A DNA stretch of 64,000 nucleotides from Pseudomonas chlororaphis (GCF_000783395.1 NZ_JSFK01000006.1:180354-244353); one strand, 5' to 3'. Counted from the first letter of the stretch, positions 28,376-37,448 are shown. Program-made: numbers and translations. The notes: generated from the letters alone by a model not told the origin.

Positions 28376-29467
28376 TTATTCGGAGGGCACGTATTCTACA
28401 ACTTCCAGATCGAAACCGGATATCGCATTAAATTTCATTGGCGCAGACATCAGGCGCATTTTGCGTACGCCGAGGTCACGCAGGATCTGCGAGCCGGCAC
28501 CGACAATGCTGTAGGTGGTCGGTTTTTTCGGCGCTGGCTGATCACCGGTTTCGCGGATATGCGCCAGCAGCACGTCGCCATCGAGCGGGTGACCGAGCAA
28601 CAACACCACACCGCTGCCCGCCTCGGCAACCGCAGCCATGGCGGCGCGCAGGCTCCAGCGGCCCGGCTGCTTGACCATCAACAGGTCGCGCAGCGGGTCC
28701 ATGTTGTGCACGCGAACCAGCGTCGGCTCTTCGGCGCAAACAGTGCCCAACGTGAGGGCCATGTGCACGTCGCCTTCCACCGAATCACGATAGGTCACCA
28801 GGTTGAATTGGCCCAGTTCGCTGTCCAGTGGCTGCTCGGCAATCCGCTGAACGGTACGTTCGTGGATCATCCGGTAGTGAATCAGGTCGGCGATGGTGCC
28901 GATCTTGATGTTGTGCTCGGCAGCAAAAGCTTCCAGTTCAGCACGACGGGACATGGTGCCGTCGTCGTTCATCACTTCGCAGATCACCCCGCTCGGCTCG
29001 AAACCAGCCATGCGCGCGAGGTCGCAAGCGGCTTCGGTGTGGCCAGCACGAGCGAGGGTGCCGCCGGCCTGCGCCATCAGCGGGAAGATGTGGCCCGGGC
29101 TGACGATGTCTTCAGCCTTGGCGTCCTTGGCGGCAGCCGCTTGCACGGTGCGCGCACGGTCAGCGGCAGAGATGCCGGTGGTCACGCCTTCGGCGGCTTC
29201 GATCGAAACGGTGAACTTGGTGCCGAAACCGGAACCATTGCGCGGTGCCATCAGCGGCAGCTTCAACAGTTCGCAGCGCTCGCGGCTCATCGGCATGCAG
29301 ATCAGGCCGCGGGCGTGCTTGGCCATGAAGTTGATGTGTTCGGCCTGGCAGCATTCGGCGGCCATGATCAGGTCGCCTTCGTTCTCGCGGTCTTCGTCAT
29401 CCATGAGGATGACCATCTTGCCTTGGCGGATGTCTTCGACCAGTTCTTCGATGCTATTGAGCGCCAC
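28376..29467 (-). CDS. ribBA: RibBA: DHBP synthase with a degenerate cyclohydrolase II domain
   Basis: A 363-residue two-domain protein. Residues 1-200 are 3,4-dihydroxy-2-butanone-4-phosphate synthase: MDDEDRENEGDLI acidic motif, HARGLICMP, and GHIFPLMAQAGG. The C-terminal 160 residues have the cyclohydrolase II fold, but the zinc Cys cluster expected (CxTGDxxxSxRCDCG) is replaced by a segment with no Cys around NMDPLRDLLMV. This domain therefore should not open GTP; true RibA is encoded at 24.2 kb. Such degenerate fusions are usual in Pseudomonas. It lies 16 bases after ribE. Confidence 0.95.
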   Translation of the reverse strand: MALNSIEELVEDIRQGKMVILMDDEDRENEGDLIMAAECCQAEHINFMAKHARGLICMPMSRERCELLKLPLMAPRNGSGFGTKFTVSIEAAEGVTTGISAADRARTVQAAAAKDAKAEDIVSPGHIFPLMAQAGGTLARAGHTEAACDLARMAGFEPSGVICEVMNDDGTMSRRAELEAFAAEHNIKIGTIADLIHYRMIHERTVQRIAEQPLDSELGQFNLVTYRDSVEGDVHMALTLGTVCAEEPTLVRVHNMDPLRDLLMVKQPGRWSLRAAMAAVAEAGSGVVLLLGHPLDGDVLLAHIRETGDQPAPKKPTTYSIVGAGSQILRDLGVRKMRLMSAPMKFNAISGFDLEVVEYVPSE

Positions 29468-29483
29468 AAGGCACCCCCTTCAG

Positions 29484-30146
29484 TCAGGATTTGAGGTAGC
29501 CGTTGGCGGCCAGAAAGCTTTCAGTAATACCGCCAGCACTTGGCTCTGCAGCCTTGTCACCGAGGAGCAGGCGCTCCAGATAGCGCGCCAGCAAGTCAAC
29601 TTCCAGATTCACCCGGCGACCTGGCTTGTACGACGCCATGATGGTTTCACTCAGGGTGTGCGGAATGATCGTCAGCATGAACTCGGCGCCATCGACGGCG
29701 TTCACGGTCAGGCTGGTGCCGTCGACGGTGATCGAGCCTTTGTGGGCGATGTACTTGGCCAGGTCTTTCGGCGCGCGGATGCGAAATTCCACGGCGCGGG
29801 CATTGTCGGAGCGCGAGACGATTTCGCCGACGCCGTCGACGTGGCCGCTGACCAGATGCCCGCCGAGACGGGTGGTCGGGGTCAGGGCTTTTTCCAGATT
29901 GACCGGGCTGCCGCTTTTCAGGTCGTTCATGGCGGTGCAGTCCAGCGTTTCGCGGCTGACGTCGGCGGCAAAGCCGTCGCCCGGCAGCTCGACGGCGGTC
30001 AGGCAGACGCCGTTGACCGCGATGCTGTCGCCGAGTTTGACGTCGCTCAGGTCGAGCTTGCCGGTGGCGACGTGGACCCGCACATCACCGCCCTTTGGGG
30101 TCAGTGCGCGGATACTGCCGATGGATTCGATAATGCCGGTAAACAT
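29484..30146 (-). CDS. ribE: Riboflavin synthase
   Basis: A 220-residue enzyme converting two lumazines to riboflavin plus the pyrimidine. It has the two tandem lumazine-binding barrels: the first opens MFTGIIESIG and contains NGVCLTA, the second carries VDGTSLTVNAV. Length fits. It lies between ribD (47 bases upstream) and ribBA. Confidence 0.97.
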   Translation of the reverse strand: MFTGIIESIGSIRALTPKGGDVRVHVATGKLDLSDVKLGDSIAVNGVCLTAVELPGDGFAADVSRETLDCTAMNDLKSGSPVNLEKALTPTTRLGGHLVSGHVDGVGEIVSRSDNARAVEFRIRAPKDLAKYIAHKGSITVDGTSLTVNAVDGAEFMLTIIPHTLSETIMASYKPGRRVNLEVDLLARYLERLLLGDKAAEPSAGGITESFLAANGYLKS

Positions 30147-30193
30147 GGGGTTCTCCTTGAGAACTAAGCCAGCGTAATAACGATGGCCGGGAA

Positions 30194-31327
30194 TTATACG
30201 CTCGCCGCTTGAGCAGGGATGGCAGTGACTCGCCAGTCATCGCCTACCGCGCGAATTTCAGTGATTTTCAGCTCTGGCGCATCCTTCATATAAGCCAGCG
30301 GCCAGTCCAGCAGCGGACGCGCCGTGGAGCCGAGGAACTTGCCGGCAATGAAGATCACGAATTCGTCGACCAGACCCAGCTGAGCAAAAGCGCCAGCCAG
30401 ACGCGGGCCAGCCTCGACCAGCACTTCGTTGGTGCCACGGTTGGCCAGTTCGATGAGTAATTGATGCAGATCGACCTGACCATCGTCACCCGGCACGATC
30501 AGGCACTCGGGGCCGTGGGCATATTGCTCTTCGATCGCGACGCAGGTGGCGACCAACGCCGGGCCAGCCTTGAAGAATGGCGCATCCAGCGGCACCCGTA
30601 GGCGGCCGTCGATCAGCACTCGCAGCGGTGGGCGACTCATGGCCAGCGCGGTTTGCTCGCTGTCCAGACCGAGTTCGTCAGCGCGAACAGTCAAGCGCGC
30701 ACCATCGGCCAGCACGGTGTCGGCGCCGGTCAGGACCACGGCGGCCTGAGCGCGCAAACGCTGAACGGCCGAACGTGCGGCCGGGCCGGTGATCCATTGA
30801 CTCTCGCCGCTTTCCATCGCTGTGCGACCGTCGAGGCTCATGGCCAACTTGACCCGCACGAACGGCAAGCCGTGTTCCATGCGTTTCAGAAAGCCTTGAT
30901 TGAGCTTGCGCGCTTCGGCTTCGAGCACACCGCTTTCAGTGGCGATGCCGGCATCGCTCAAGCGCTGCAAACCACGTCCGGCGACTTGCGGATTCGGATC
31001 ACGCATCGCCGCGACGACCCGGCTTACGCCAGCATTCACCAGCGCATCCGCGCACGGCGGTGTGCGGCCATGGTGGCTGCACGGCTCGAGGGTCACATAA
31101 GCGGTCGCGCCCCGGGCCAGTTCACCGGCGGCGCGCAGGGCATGGACTTCGGCGTGCGGTTCACCGGCGCGTTCATGCCAGCCTTCGCCGACAATCTGCC
31201 CGTCGCGCACCACCACGCAGCCGACCCGAGGATTGGGGTGCGTGGTGTAGTGACCTTTGCGCGCCAGTTCCAGCGCACGCGCCATGAAGTGGGCGTCGAG
31301 GATGGCCTGCCCGGCGACGGTGGTCAT
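30194..31327 (-). CDS. ribD: Riboflavin deaminase/reductase
   Basis: A 377-residue bifunctional enzyme. The N-terminal deaminase has [13 protein letters not shown], the catalytic HAEVHAL, and the zinc motif [11 protein letters not shown]. The reductase half starts near residue 150 ([14 protein letters not shown]) and has [11 protein letters not shown] and [10 protein letters not shown]. It overlaps the nrdR stop by 4 bases. Confidence 0.97.
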   Translation of the reverse strand: MTTVAGQAILDAHFMARALELARKGHYTTHPNPRVGCVVVRDGQIVGEGWHERAGEPHAEVHALRAAGELARGATAYVTLEPCSHHGRTPPCADALVNAGVSRVVAAMRDPNPQVAGRGLQRLSDAGIATESGVLEAEARKLNQGFLKRMEHGLPFVRVKLAMSLDGRTAMESGESQWITGPAARSAVQRLRAQAAVVLTGADTVLADGARLTVRADELGLDSEQTALAMSRPPLRVLIDGRLRVPLDAPFFKAGPALVATCVAIEEQYAHGPECLIVPGDDGQVDLHQLLIELANRGTNEVLVEAGPRLAGAFAQLGLVDEFVIFIAGKFLGSTARPLLDWPLAYMKDAPELKITEIRAVGDDWRVTAIPAQAASV

Positions 31328-31788
31328 TCTTTCACCGGTTCGCGGGCGAGGCGGTCGATTTCTTCGCGGAACTCGTTGAGGTCCTGGAAGCGCTTGTACA
31401 CCGAGGCGAAACGGATGTAGGCGACTTCATCAAGCTTTTGCAATTCGGCCATGACCAGTTCGCCGACCACAAGGGATTTGACCTCGCGTTCGCCGGTGGC
31501 GCGCAGCTTGTGCTTGATGTGAACCAGAGAGGATTCGAGGCGCTCGACGCTCACCGGACGTTTCTCCAGGGCGCGTTGCATGCCGGCGCGGAGTTTTTCT
31601 TCGTCGAACGGTTGGCGACTGCCGTCGGTTTTGATCAGGCGCGGCAACACCAGTTCGGCCGTCTCGAACGTCGTGAAACGTTCGCCGCAGGCCAGGCATT
31701 CACGCCGGCGGCGCACCTGTTCGCCCTCGGCGACCAGACGCGAGTCGATGACCTTGGTGTCGTTGGCACCGCAGAAGGGACAGTGCAT
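31324..31788 (-). CDS. nrdR: NrdR transcriptional repressor
   Basis: A 154-residue repressor of ribonucleotide reductase genes. The N-terminal zinc ribbon has Cys3, Cys6, Cys31 and Cys34 (MHCPFCG and ECLACGERF). An ATP-cone follows ([20 protein letters not shown]). ATG 31788 is chosen because it gives the invariant MHCPFC start; the longer frame to 31845 is not conserved in style. First gene of the nrdR-ribD string. The family senses dATP/ATP. Confidence 0.97.
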   Translation of the reverse strand: MHCPFCGANDTKVIDSRLVAEGEQVRRRRECLACGERFTTFETAELVLPRLIKTDGSRQPFDEEKLRAGMQRALEKRPVSVERLESSLVHIKHKLRATGEREVKSLVVGELVMAELQKLDEVAYIRFASVYKRFQDLNEFREEIDRLAREPVKE

Positions 31789-31916
31789 GGTGGCTGGCAA
31801 CAAAAAAAGGGAGGGCCATGGTAGCGCATCCCGGTGGCAAGACAAGCCATAGGCTTTGCGGTATACAGAACGGCATGATCGTTTGATCCATGGATTTCAT
31901 TTTGCCGGAGCATCCA

Positions 31917-32381
31917 ATGCCGTTACGTCCGCTCGTTTTGCTCAGTCTTTTCAGCCTGCTGGTGGCCTGTGGCAGCGATGCACCCAAGCCCCAGCCGCCA
32001 ACGCCGGGCCCGGCGCCGCAGCAAGCGCAGAAAAAAGCCAAAGAGGCTGCCGAACTTGGCCCGCTGCCGGCCTATCAACGTGAACTGAGCGGCACCCTGC
32101 AAGGCGTGCCGGCCGGTGCCGAAGTCGAACTGGCGCTGCTGGTGATCGACGAAAAGGATCGCCCGCAACAATTGCTCGCCAGTTCCAGCCTGATCGGCAA
32201 CAACCAGATCCTGCCGTTTCGACTGCGCTTCAACCCGGACGCTTTTCCGGCCGGTGCGCGGGTCGAGCTGCGTGGCCGCGCCAGCCAGTCCGGCCAGTTG
32301 ATCCTGCATCTGCCCTCGCAAACCATCACTCAGCCGACCACTCAGGCGTTGGGCCAACTGCAATTTGTCAAAGCACCATGA
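31917..32381 (+). CDS. YbaY-like lipoprotein
   Basis: A 154-residue lipoprotein: LVLLSLFSLLVACGS has lipobox LVAC. A Pro/Ala-rich linker (KPQPPTPGPAPQQAQKKA) leads to a beta domain (SGTLQGVPAGAEVELALLVI, then ILPFRLRFNPDAF) that resembles the YbaY type III secretion pilotin-like fold. Outer-membrane sorting is likely since Gly, not Asp, follows the Cys. ATG 31917 is preferred to 31890. Divergent from nrdR; overlaps the next gene by ATGA. Confidence 0.78.
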   Translation: MPLRPLVLLSLFSLLVACGSDAPKPQPPTPGPAPQQAQKKAKEAAELGPLPAYQRELSGTLQGVPAGAEVELALLVIDEKDRPQQLLASSSLIGNNQILPFRLRFNPDAFPAGARVELRGRASQSGQLILHLPSQTITQPTTQALGQLQFVKAP

Positions 32382-33031
32382 CGGCACCGCTCGACCTGCA
32401 ACGGGCGTTGGGTGAATTGCTCGGCGACGCCAGACTCAAGGTCTGTGCCTTGCCCGACACTGATTTGCAGCTATGGCTGATCGATGGCGACAACATGGAT
32501 CGCGAATTCAGCCAGGAAGAAATTCAGCGAATTCTGCACGAGCCACCGTATTGGGGTTTCTGCTGGGCCAGTGGTCTGGCGGTGGCGCGGTATCTGGCCG
32601 AGTTCCCGGAGTGGGTGCGCGGAAAACGCGTGCTGGATTTCGGCGCGGGTTCCGGGATTGCCGGGATTGCGGCGGTGAAAGCCGGGGCGCTTGAAGTCGT
32701 GGCGTGCGATCTCGATCCGCTGGCGATTTCCGCGTGTCGGGCGAATGCCACGCTGAATGGCGTAGAGATGAATTACTCGACGGATTTCTTTGCCGAAGCC
32801 GATCGGTTTGATCTGATTCTGGTGGCGGATGTGTTGTATGACCGGGCGAATCTGCCGTTGCTCGATGCGTTTTTGAGCCGTGGCCGCGAGGCGCTGGTGG
32901 CGGATTCGCGGGTCAGGGACTTTCGCCATCCGTTGTATGAGCGCATTGAAATGCTTGAGGCGATGACCTTGCCGGATCTGGCCGAGCCTGAGGAATTTCG
33001 GCATGTCAGCCTGTACCAGGCGCGGCGCTAG
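32378..33031 (+). CDS. Class I SAM-dependent methyltransferase (lysine-methyltransferase-like)
   Basis: A 217-residue enzyme. VLDFGAGSGIAGIAAVKAG is the SAM-binding motif I near residue 85, VVACDLDPLA is motif II, and LILVADVLYDRANLPLL follows. The PPYWGFCWASGLAVARYL lead resembles the family of ETFB/protein-lysine methyltransferases often mislabelled nicotinamide N-methyltransferase. The substrate is unknown. Overlaps the lipoprotein gene by ATGA. Confidence 0.85.
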   Translation: MTAPLDLQRALGELLGDARLKVCALPDTDLQLWLIDGDNMDREFSQEEIQRILHEPPYWGFCWASGLAVARYLAEFPEWVRGKRVLDFGAGSGIAGIAAVKAGALEVVACDLDPLAISACRANATLNGVEMNYSTDFFAEADRFDLILVADVLYDRANLPLLDAFLSRGREALVADSRVRDFRHPLYERIEMLEAMTLPDLAEPEEFRHVSLYQARR

Positions 33032-33036
33032 CCAAA

Positions 33037-33130
33037 AGCATCGCTGGCAAGCCAGCTCCCACAGTGACCGAGTCGAACCAACATTTCGTATACGACACAG
33101 AACCCTGTGGGAGCTGGCTTGCCAGCGATG
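33037..33130. repeat. REPIN, type B pair
   Basis: Two inverted type B units (33037-33064 and 33103-33130), between the methyltransferase gene and cnoX. The first begins 6 bases after the stop codon. Confidence 0.9.
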
Positions 33131-33229
33131 GCGTCCTGCCTAGCGATACACCTCTCAAATCTGCCCCGCTTCCGGCCACACCCCGCCAAGCCGTATAGTT
33201 GCCCCATCCACGCTTCTACGAGATCCCCC

Positions 33230-34102
33230 ATGAGCGAGCAAACGCCGTACATCTTCGACGCCACGACGGCCGATTTCGACCAGTCGGTGATCGAGGCCTC
33301 TTTCAACAAACCGGTGCTGGTGGATTTCTGGGCCGAATGGTGTGCGCCGTGCAAGGCGTTGATGCCGATGCTGCAAGGTATTGCCGAGAGCTATCAGGGC
33401 GAATTGCTGCTGGCCAAGGTCAACTGCGACATCGAGCAGGACATCGTCGCGCGCTTCGGCATTCGCAGCCTGCCGACCGTGGTGCTGTTCAAGGACGGTC
33501 AACCGGTCGACGGTTTTGCCGGTGCACAACCGGAATCCGCCGTGCGCGCCCTGCTTGAGCCGCATGTGCAGATGCCGCCACCGGCCGCAGCTGATCCGTT
33601 CGAACAGGCTCAGGCATTGTTCGATGACGGTCGTTACGCCGACGCCGAAGCAGCGCTGGTGGTGATGCTCACCGAAGACAACACTAACGCCAAGGCGCTG
33701 ATCCTCTACGCGCGCTGCCTGACCGAACGCGGCGAGCTGGACGAAGCGCAAACCGTGCTGGATGCAGTCAAGAGCGACGAACACAAAGCTGCGCTGGCCG
33801 GCGCCAAGGCGCAGATCAAATTCCTTGGCCTGGCGCGTGATCTGCCGGATGCCGCCGACCTGAAAGCGCGCTTGGCGAAAGATCCGCAGGACGATGAAGC
33901 TGTGTATCAACTGGCGATCCAGCAACTGGCGCGTCAGCAGTATGAAGCGGCGCTGGATGCACTACTGAAGCTGTTTATCCGCAACCGCAGCTACAGCGAA
34001 GGCCTGCCGCACAAAACCTTGCTGCAGGTGTTCGAACTGCTGGGCAATGATCATCCGTTAGTGTCTGTGTACCGCCGCAAGATGTTTGCTGCGCTTTATT
34101 AA
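33230..34102 (+). CDS. cnoX: CnoX/YbbN thioredoxin-TPR co-chaperone
   Basis: A 290-residue protein. Residues 1-110 are a thioredoxin domain with active site AEWCAPCKAL and the cis-Pro loop RSLPTVVLF; residues about 125-290 form TPR-like helices (AQALFDDGRYADAEAALVVML, then the closing LFELLG-type region). E. coli CnoX has lost the CxxC; here both Cys are present, so redox activity is possible along with holdase function handing clients to GroEL/DnaK. ATG 33230 gives the correct domain start; an in-frame ATG at 33107 falls in the REPIN and is rejected. Confidence 0.92.
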   Translation: MSEQTPYIFDATTADFDQSVIEASFNKPVLVDFWAEWCAPCKALMPMLQGIAESYQGELLLAKVNCDIEQDIVARFGIRSLPTVVLFKDGQPVDGFAGAQPESAVRALLEPHVQMPPPAAADPFEQAQALFDDGRYADAEAALVVMLTEDNTNAKALILYARCLTERGELDEAQTVLDAVKSDEHKAALAGAKAQIKFLGLARDLPDAADLKARLAKDPQDDEAVYQLAIQQLARQQYEAALDALLKLFIRNRSYSEGLPHKTLLQVFELLGNDHPLVSVYRRKMFAALY

Positions 34103-34106
34103 GCCC

Positions 34107-34466
34107 TCATTCGATCCAGCTGTAGAGCGGCGTATCCCCGCCGCTCACCACTTTCACGTCCGCACTGTGGCGCAGGCGCACCAGCAAGCGTTTGCCCGCT
34201 GCCGCGCTGCCGGTCAGCCCTTCCAGCTGATCAAGCAGGTCCGGCCCACTGAGCTGTCCTGCCTTGCGCAACAGATCCTTGGCCACCTGCCACAAGGCAT
34301 CGTCCTGATTCAGCGGTTTCGCTGCCGGAGCTGACGCGAGCGCTTCAGATTGCGCAAGCGGCGCCTGTCCATTCAGCGCCGAACCAAGCTTCGCCCAGTC
34401 GCCGTCATCCAGTTCTACCGTCAAGTCCACCGGCACATCGCCGACGGTTCCGCGTATCCGCAACAT
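34107..34466 (-). CDS. Small conserved-type protein of unknown function
   Basis: A 119-residue cytoplasmic protein. The first 35 residues look like a small beta sheet (MLRIRGTVGDVPVDLTVELDDGDW), followed by an Ala/Pro linker and helices (DALWQVAKDLLRKAGQLSG). I do not recognise it. GGGAG lies about 8 bases before the ATG. It converges on cnoX with 4 bases between. A longer frame to 34748 is possible but its extra part is antisense to the PAAR gene. Confidence 0.7.
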   Translation of the reverse strand: MLRIRGTVGDVPVDLTVELDDGDWAKLGSALNGQAPLAQSEALASAPAAKPLNQDDALWQVAKDLLRKAGQLSGPDLLDQLEGLTGSAAAGKRLLVRLRHSADVKVVSGGDTPLYSWIE

Positions 34467-34600
34467 TGAGTTCGCTCCCGCACATTTCTGACCTGCATGC
34501 TCCCACGGGACTTGTGCAACGCCAAGTAAAGGCGCCAAACGCATCTGGTAATTCTTGGGTAATCGACTACATTGATCTCTTTTTCGCGGGAAGGATCCCA

Positions 34601-35180
34601 ATGTCTTCAGGACGAAACTGGCCTCAAAGGGAGGCCCGACCTCTACAGGTGGCGTGGTACTTGAGGGAAATGAAAACCTCAATATCGAAGGAAAAATAAT
34701 CGCCTCCATCGGACAACTCGCCAGTTGTCCGGTTTGCGGTCCCGGCAAAGGTCCGATCGTGGCAGTGGGCGAAAGAACGCTGATATTGCCTGCTGGCCCC
34801 GCCGCGTTGGTAGATGATTATGTCGCCTGCGGCTGCCCGCCCATGTCCAACAAACTGCTGCCTCAACAACACAGTGGTTTTGCCGGAATAGGCCGCCCCG
34901 CGCCTATCGACATGGGGCCAGCGATTGTTGCGCTGACTTCGTATCGTTACCTGCAAGCAATCATCGAACGCTTGGACGACGTCGAAAAGCCTGGACTGTC
35001 CTACAAACTCAAGGACAAAAAAAGGTGGCTGTCTTGCAAGACAGCACCTGCAGCGCCACGGGTGAAGGCTGCGAACACAAAGTAGAAAACCACGCGGATT
35101 ACGACACTCTGTTGGTCGGTGAAGATTCCGAGTGGACGTTTTATGCCTACGAAGAACCGTTGCAACAGGATCTGTCATGA
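34601..35180 (+). pseudogene. Frameshifted PAAR-domain protein (type VI secretion tip)
   Basis: PAAR proteins cap the VgrG spike and carry effectors. Reading: ATG 34601 (AAGGA eight bases before) gives MSSGRN; then the frame must change by -1 near 34617 to give LASKGGPTSTGGVVLEG, the PAAR signature, through CPVC, VAVGERT and VACGCPP (Cys for the zinc tip). A second -1 change is needed in the seven-A run 35017-35023, after which KVAVLQDSTCSATGEGCEH runs to the TGA at 35180, which overlaps the next gene (ATGA). The result would be about 190 residues. No ATG/GTG/TTG occurs in the PAAR frame before GTG 34654, inside the motif. So it is a pseudogene with two lesions, or sequencing error, or (second site only) slippage on the A run. 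Confidence 0.8.
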
Positions 35181-36127
35181 AATCGGAAATCAAACTGATC
35201 TTTAAAGACTTTCTGATGCAGCCACCAAAAGGCATCAAGTTTCAGATGCTGGTGGATGGATCGATCATCGACGACAACATTATTCAGAACGATGACTAAC
35301 CCCGCATTTACTCGCTCATCTCTGACAAGGGGCAAACCGGCATCACCCTCTCGGGTTCAAAGACATTGCCCTCGGTAAAAACCCGCGATAGCCACGAAGT
35401 TACTGTTCAGATCGTCGGCTCATCTGGAGCGACAAAGACGATGCACACAGCCACGCTGACCGAAGGCAAATCACTGTCGATCGTCGCCGTTTCACCGTGG
35501 GTCAAGGTTCCCTTGTCAACTAGCGGTGCCGTTTCCAATGACACCTTTTACGAGGTGGAGTACGGGGTCAAACGCAAAAACGAGACCCGCACCGTGAAAG
35601 TGGTCATCCAGGATATGCCGCGCCGAATATTGATGGAGGCGCTTTCACACCGAGGTTCCACGCAATGGGCAGGCAACAAAAGCAAACAGTCTTTGGCGCA
35701 TCCAACGCTAAAGCAAAGTGTGGAGTTCCCGGCAAACACGAACAAATGCAATCTGTTTGTCTATGACGTGCTGACTTCGATCGGGGTCAATGTGGCATTG
35801 ATCGAACATGGAAAATCCAAATACCTGCCGTATTTCTCCAAGGTCAGCCCACCGCTGGCGGGTGAATGGGCCGACAGCGGACGACTTCTCAATAGCTGGA
35901 AAGTGGAACATTCACCTTTACCGGGCGATGTCGGCGCTTATGCAGTCAATTACTCGGATGCCAGCGGACACGTGGGTTTTGTTCTGACTCAGGGCGTCTG
36001 CATTTCGGCAGGCTGGGAGAAAGTTGAAGTCAATGATGCAGGCTTTCGGCATGCGTCGGGCAACGCGGTGGAAAGCGACCATGACTTCACCATTTTTCGA
36101 CGTTACAAATACAGCAAACCACAATGA
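35177..36127 (+). pseudogene. Papain-like amidase effector interrupted by a stop codon
   Basis: From ATG 35177 the frame reads MKSEIKLIFKDF and LMQPPKGIKFQMLVDGS, meets TAA at 35297-35299, then continues in the same frame (YSLISDKGQTGITLSGSK) to 36127, about 316 codons. The 5' part looks like the beta domain often found on such effectors. The C-terminal half has the NlpC/P60- or CHAP-like pattern: Cys in NKCNLFVYDVL, PGDVGAY, and His in SGHVGFVL, as in type VI amidases that cut peptidoglycan stems. The upstream gene is PAAR and the downstream one is membrane-anchored, matching an effector-immunity set. The 3' portion alone has no good start (TTG 35366 has no ribosome site). GC content looks lower than the flanks. 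Confidence 0.78.
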
Positions 36128-36690
36128 AACGACTCTCTTGGATAATCCTGACTGCTTCACTTCTATTGATCGTGGCATGGCGCTTTTGGTCGCCTGCCGA
36201 CCTTTCAGCCTGTACTTCCAAAAACACAGAGCCAGGTCAGCTTACCGCCGTAATTCGCAATTACTTTGAGGGAAATAACCGTATCGACTGGAGGGGTCTG
36301 GATGACCGTTTCGACATACTTTCTACTCCAGAAGGCCAAAAAATCGCTGGTCAACCACAGGCTCATGTTTGCGAAGCGTTGCAGATTCTGAGCAGTCCAA
36401 CCTTCAGTCAGAGCGAAAAAATCTTCACCACTGCACTCATGTTTCATCTGCCGATTAATCAGTACATGGGCTTCATGGATCGCACCCATCAACTCTACGC
36501 GGATGAAAAAATTGATCGGGAGGTGATGACACTTGTAGTACTTCCACGCGGAACAGCCATCAACTACTGGTGGCTCCCGGATTGGCGCGAGCGCTTCAGT
36601 CGCGATGCGCCGAGCGTGCTAGACGCAAATCTGATCAAGCATGTGCTATCGGGACATTACTGGTTCGACTATCCCGGCGCAGGCTTCTGA
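36124..36690 (+). CDS. Candidate immunity protein for the amidase effector
   Basis: A 188-residue protein with an N-terminal anchor or signal (LSWIILTASLLLIVAWRFW), so the remainder faces the periplasm. No family recognised. It overlaps the amidase stop by ATGA, the position and location expected of an immunity protein against a periplasmic peptidoglycan amidase. The frame is intact to 36690, unlike the two upstream genes. It has several Trp/Tyr-rich stretches (AINYWWLPDW, GHYWFDYPG). Function is inferred from context only. Confidence 0.7.
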   Translation: MKRLSWIILTASLLLIVAWRFWSPADLSACTSKNTEPGQLTAVIRNYFEGNNRIDWRGLDDRFDILSTPEGQKIAGQPQAHVCEALQILSSPTFSQSEKIFTTALMFHLPINQYMGFMDRTHQLYADEKIDREVMTLVVLPRGTAINYWWLPDWRERFSRDAPSVLDANLIKHVLSGHYWFDYPGAGF

Positions 36691-36718
36691 CTCTAAAAGT
36701 GTGACATCCAATCTTTGT

Positions 36719-36744
36719 GCCGCCCGGAATCTGTCCCGGGCGGC
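36719..36744 (+). terminator. Strong stem-loop after the effector islet
   Basis: Perfect 9-base GC stem GCCGCCCGG (36719-36727) and CCGGGCGGC (36736-36744), 8-base loop. No T run follows, so termination efficiency is uncertain. It separates the effector islet from the zinc cluster. Confidence 0.5.
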
Positions 36745-36798
36745 GCTCAGTCATGTCTTGCGCAAAGCGGAGCGCACGGGCAAACTCTGCGCACTTTC

Positions 36799-36812
36799 GT
36801 TATAAGATTACA
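36799..36812. promoter_or_regulatory. Zur-type box upstream of the zinc cluster
   Basis: GTTATAAGATTACA, one mismatch from the Zur core GTTATA-nn-ATAACA, 36 bases before the DUF2796 start. A partly overlapping GTTAT...ATAAC repeat runs to 36816. The P. aeruginosa equivalent (PA4063-PA4066) is Zur-controlled, so zinc-starvation induction is expected here. Site assignment is by eye. Confidence 0.6.
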
Positions 36813-36848
36813 TAACAAACTCTTCACTTTTACTTCCCGGAGACCGCC

Positions 36849-37448
36849 ATGCGTCGTCTGCTGCTCGCTTTGCCGTTTGCCCTGTTGCCGCTGGCCATCG
36901 CCCATGCTGCCGATGAGCATGACCACGATCACGACCATGAACACGGCAGCCTCGGCGCGCATGAACACGGCGTCGGTCGATTGAACGCGGCGCTTGATGG
37001 CCAGACCCTGGAGCTTGAGCTGGAAAGCCCGGCGATGAACCTCGTCGGTTTCGAACACGTTGCCACCAGCGATGCCGACAAGGCCAAAGTCGCCGCCGCC
37101 CGTGCGCAGCTGGAAAAGCCGCTGACCCTGTTCAGCCTTCCCGCCGCTGCTGGGTGCAAAGTGGTCAGCCAAGAACTGGAAAGCCCGCTGTTCGGCGACA
37201 AACCGGATGCCGACGATCACGACGACGATGAAGCGGACAAGGACGGCCACGAGCATCACCACGACCATAGCGAAATTCACGCGCACTATCAGTTCAACTG
37301 CGCCACACCGGGCGCGTTGAAGACCCTGGATCTAGCCAACGTTTTCAAGACCTTCCCGGCGACGCAGAAAATTCAGGTACAACTGATCAGCGCCAGCGGC
37401 CAGCAAGGTACCGAAGTGACGGCCAAGGCTGCCGCGCTGAAATTCTGA
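36849..37448 (+). CDS. zrgA: Zinc-binding periplasmic protein, DUF2796 (ZrgA-like)
   Basis: A 199-residue protein with signal peptide LALPFALLPLAIAHA. Two His/Asp-rich stretches (DEHDHDHDHEHG after the signal; GHEHHHDHSEIHAHY near residue 140) suit zinc capture. The EHGVGRLNAALDG and LESPAMNLVGFEH motifs identify DUF2796, known as ZrgA in Vibrio and PA4063 in P. aeruginosa. It should bind periplasmic zinc and act with the ABC genes downstream, from which it is separated by a large palindrome. Confidence 0.9.
   Translation: MRRLLLALPFALLPLAIAHAADEHDHDHDHEHGSLGAHEHGVGRLNAALDGQTLELELESPAMNLVGFEHVATSDADKAKVAAARAQLEKPLTLFSLPAAAGCKVVSQELESPLFGDKPDADDHDDDEADKDGHEHHHDHSEIHAHYQFNCATPGALKTLDLANVFKTFPATQKIQVQLISASGQQGTEVTAKAAALKF

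Noticed and set aside
34654..35085. Intact PAAR gene starting at GTG 34654
   Set aside because: That start lies inside the PAAR motif (after STGG) and has no ribosome site; conserved sequence extends upstream in the same frame without a start.
35366..36127. Intact amidase gene starting at TTG 35366
   Set aside because: No ribosome site, and protein-like sequence continues upstream in frame to a stop and then to ATG 35177.
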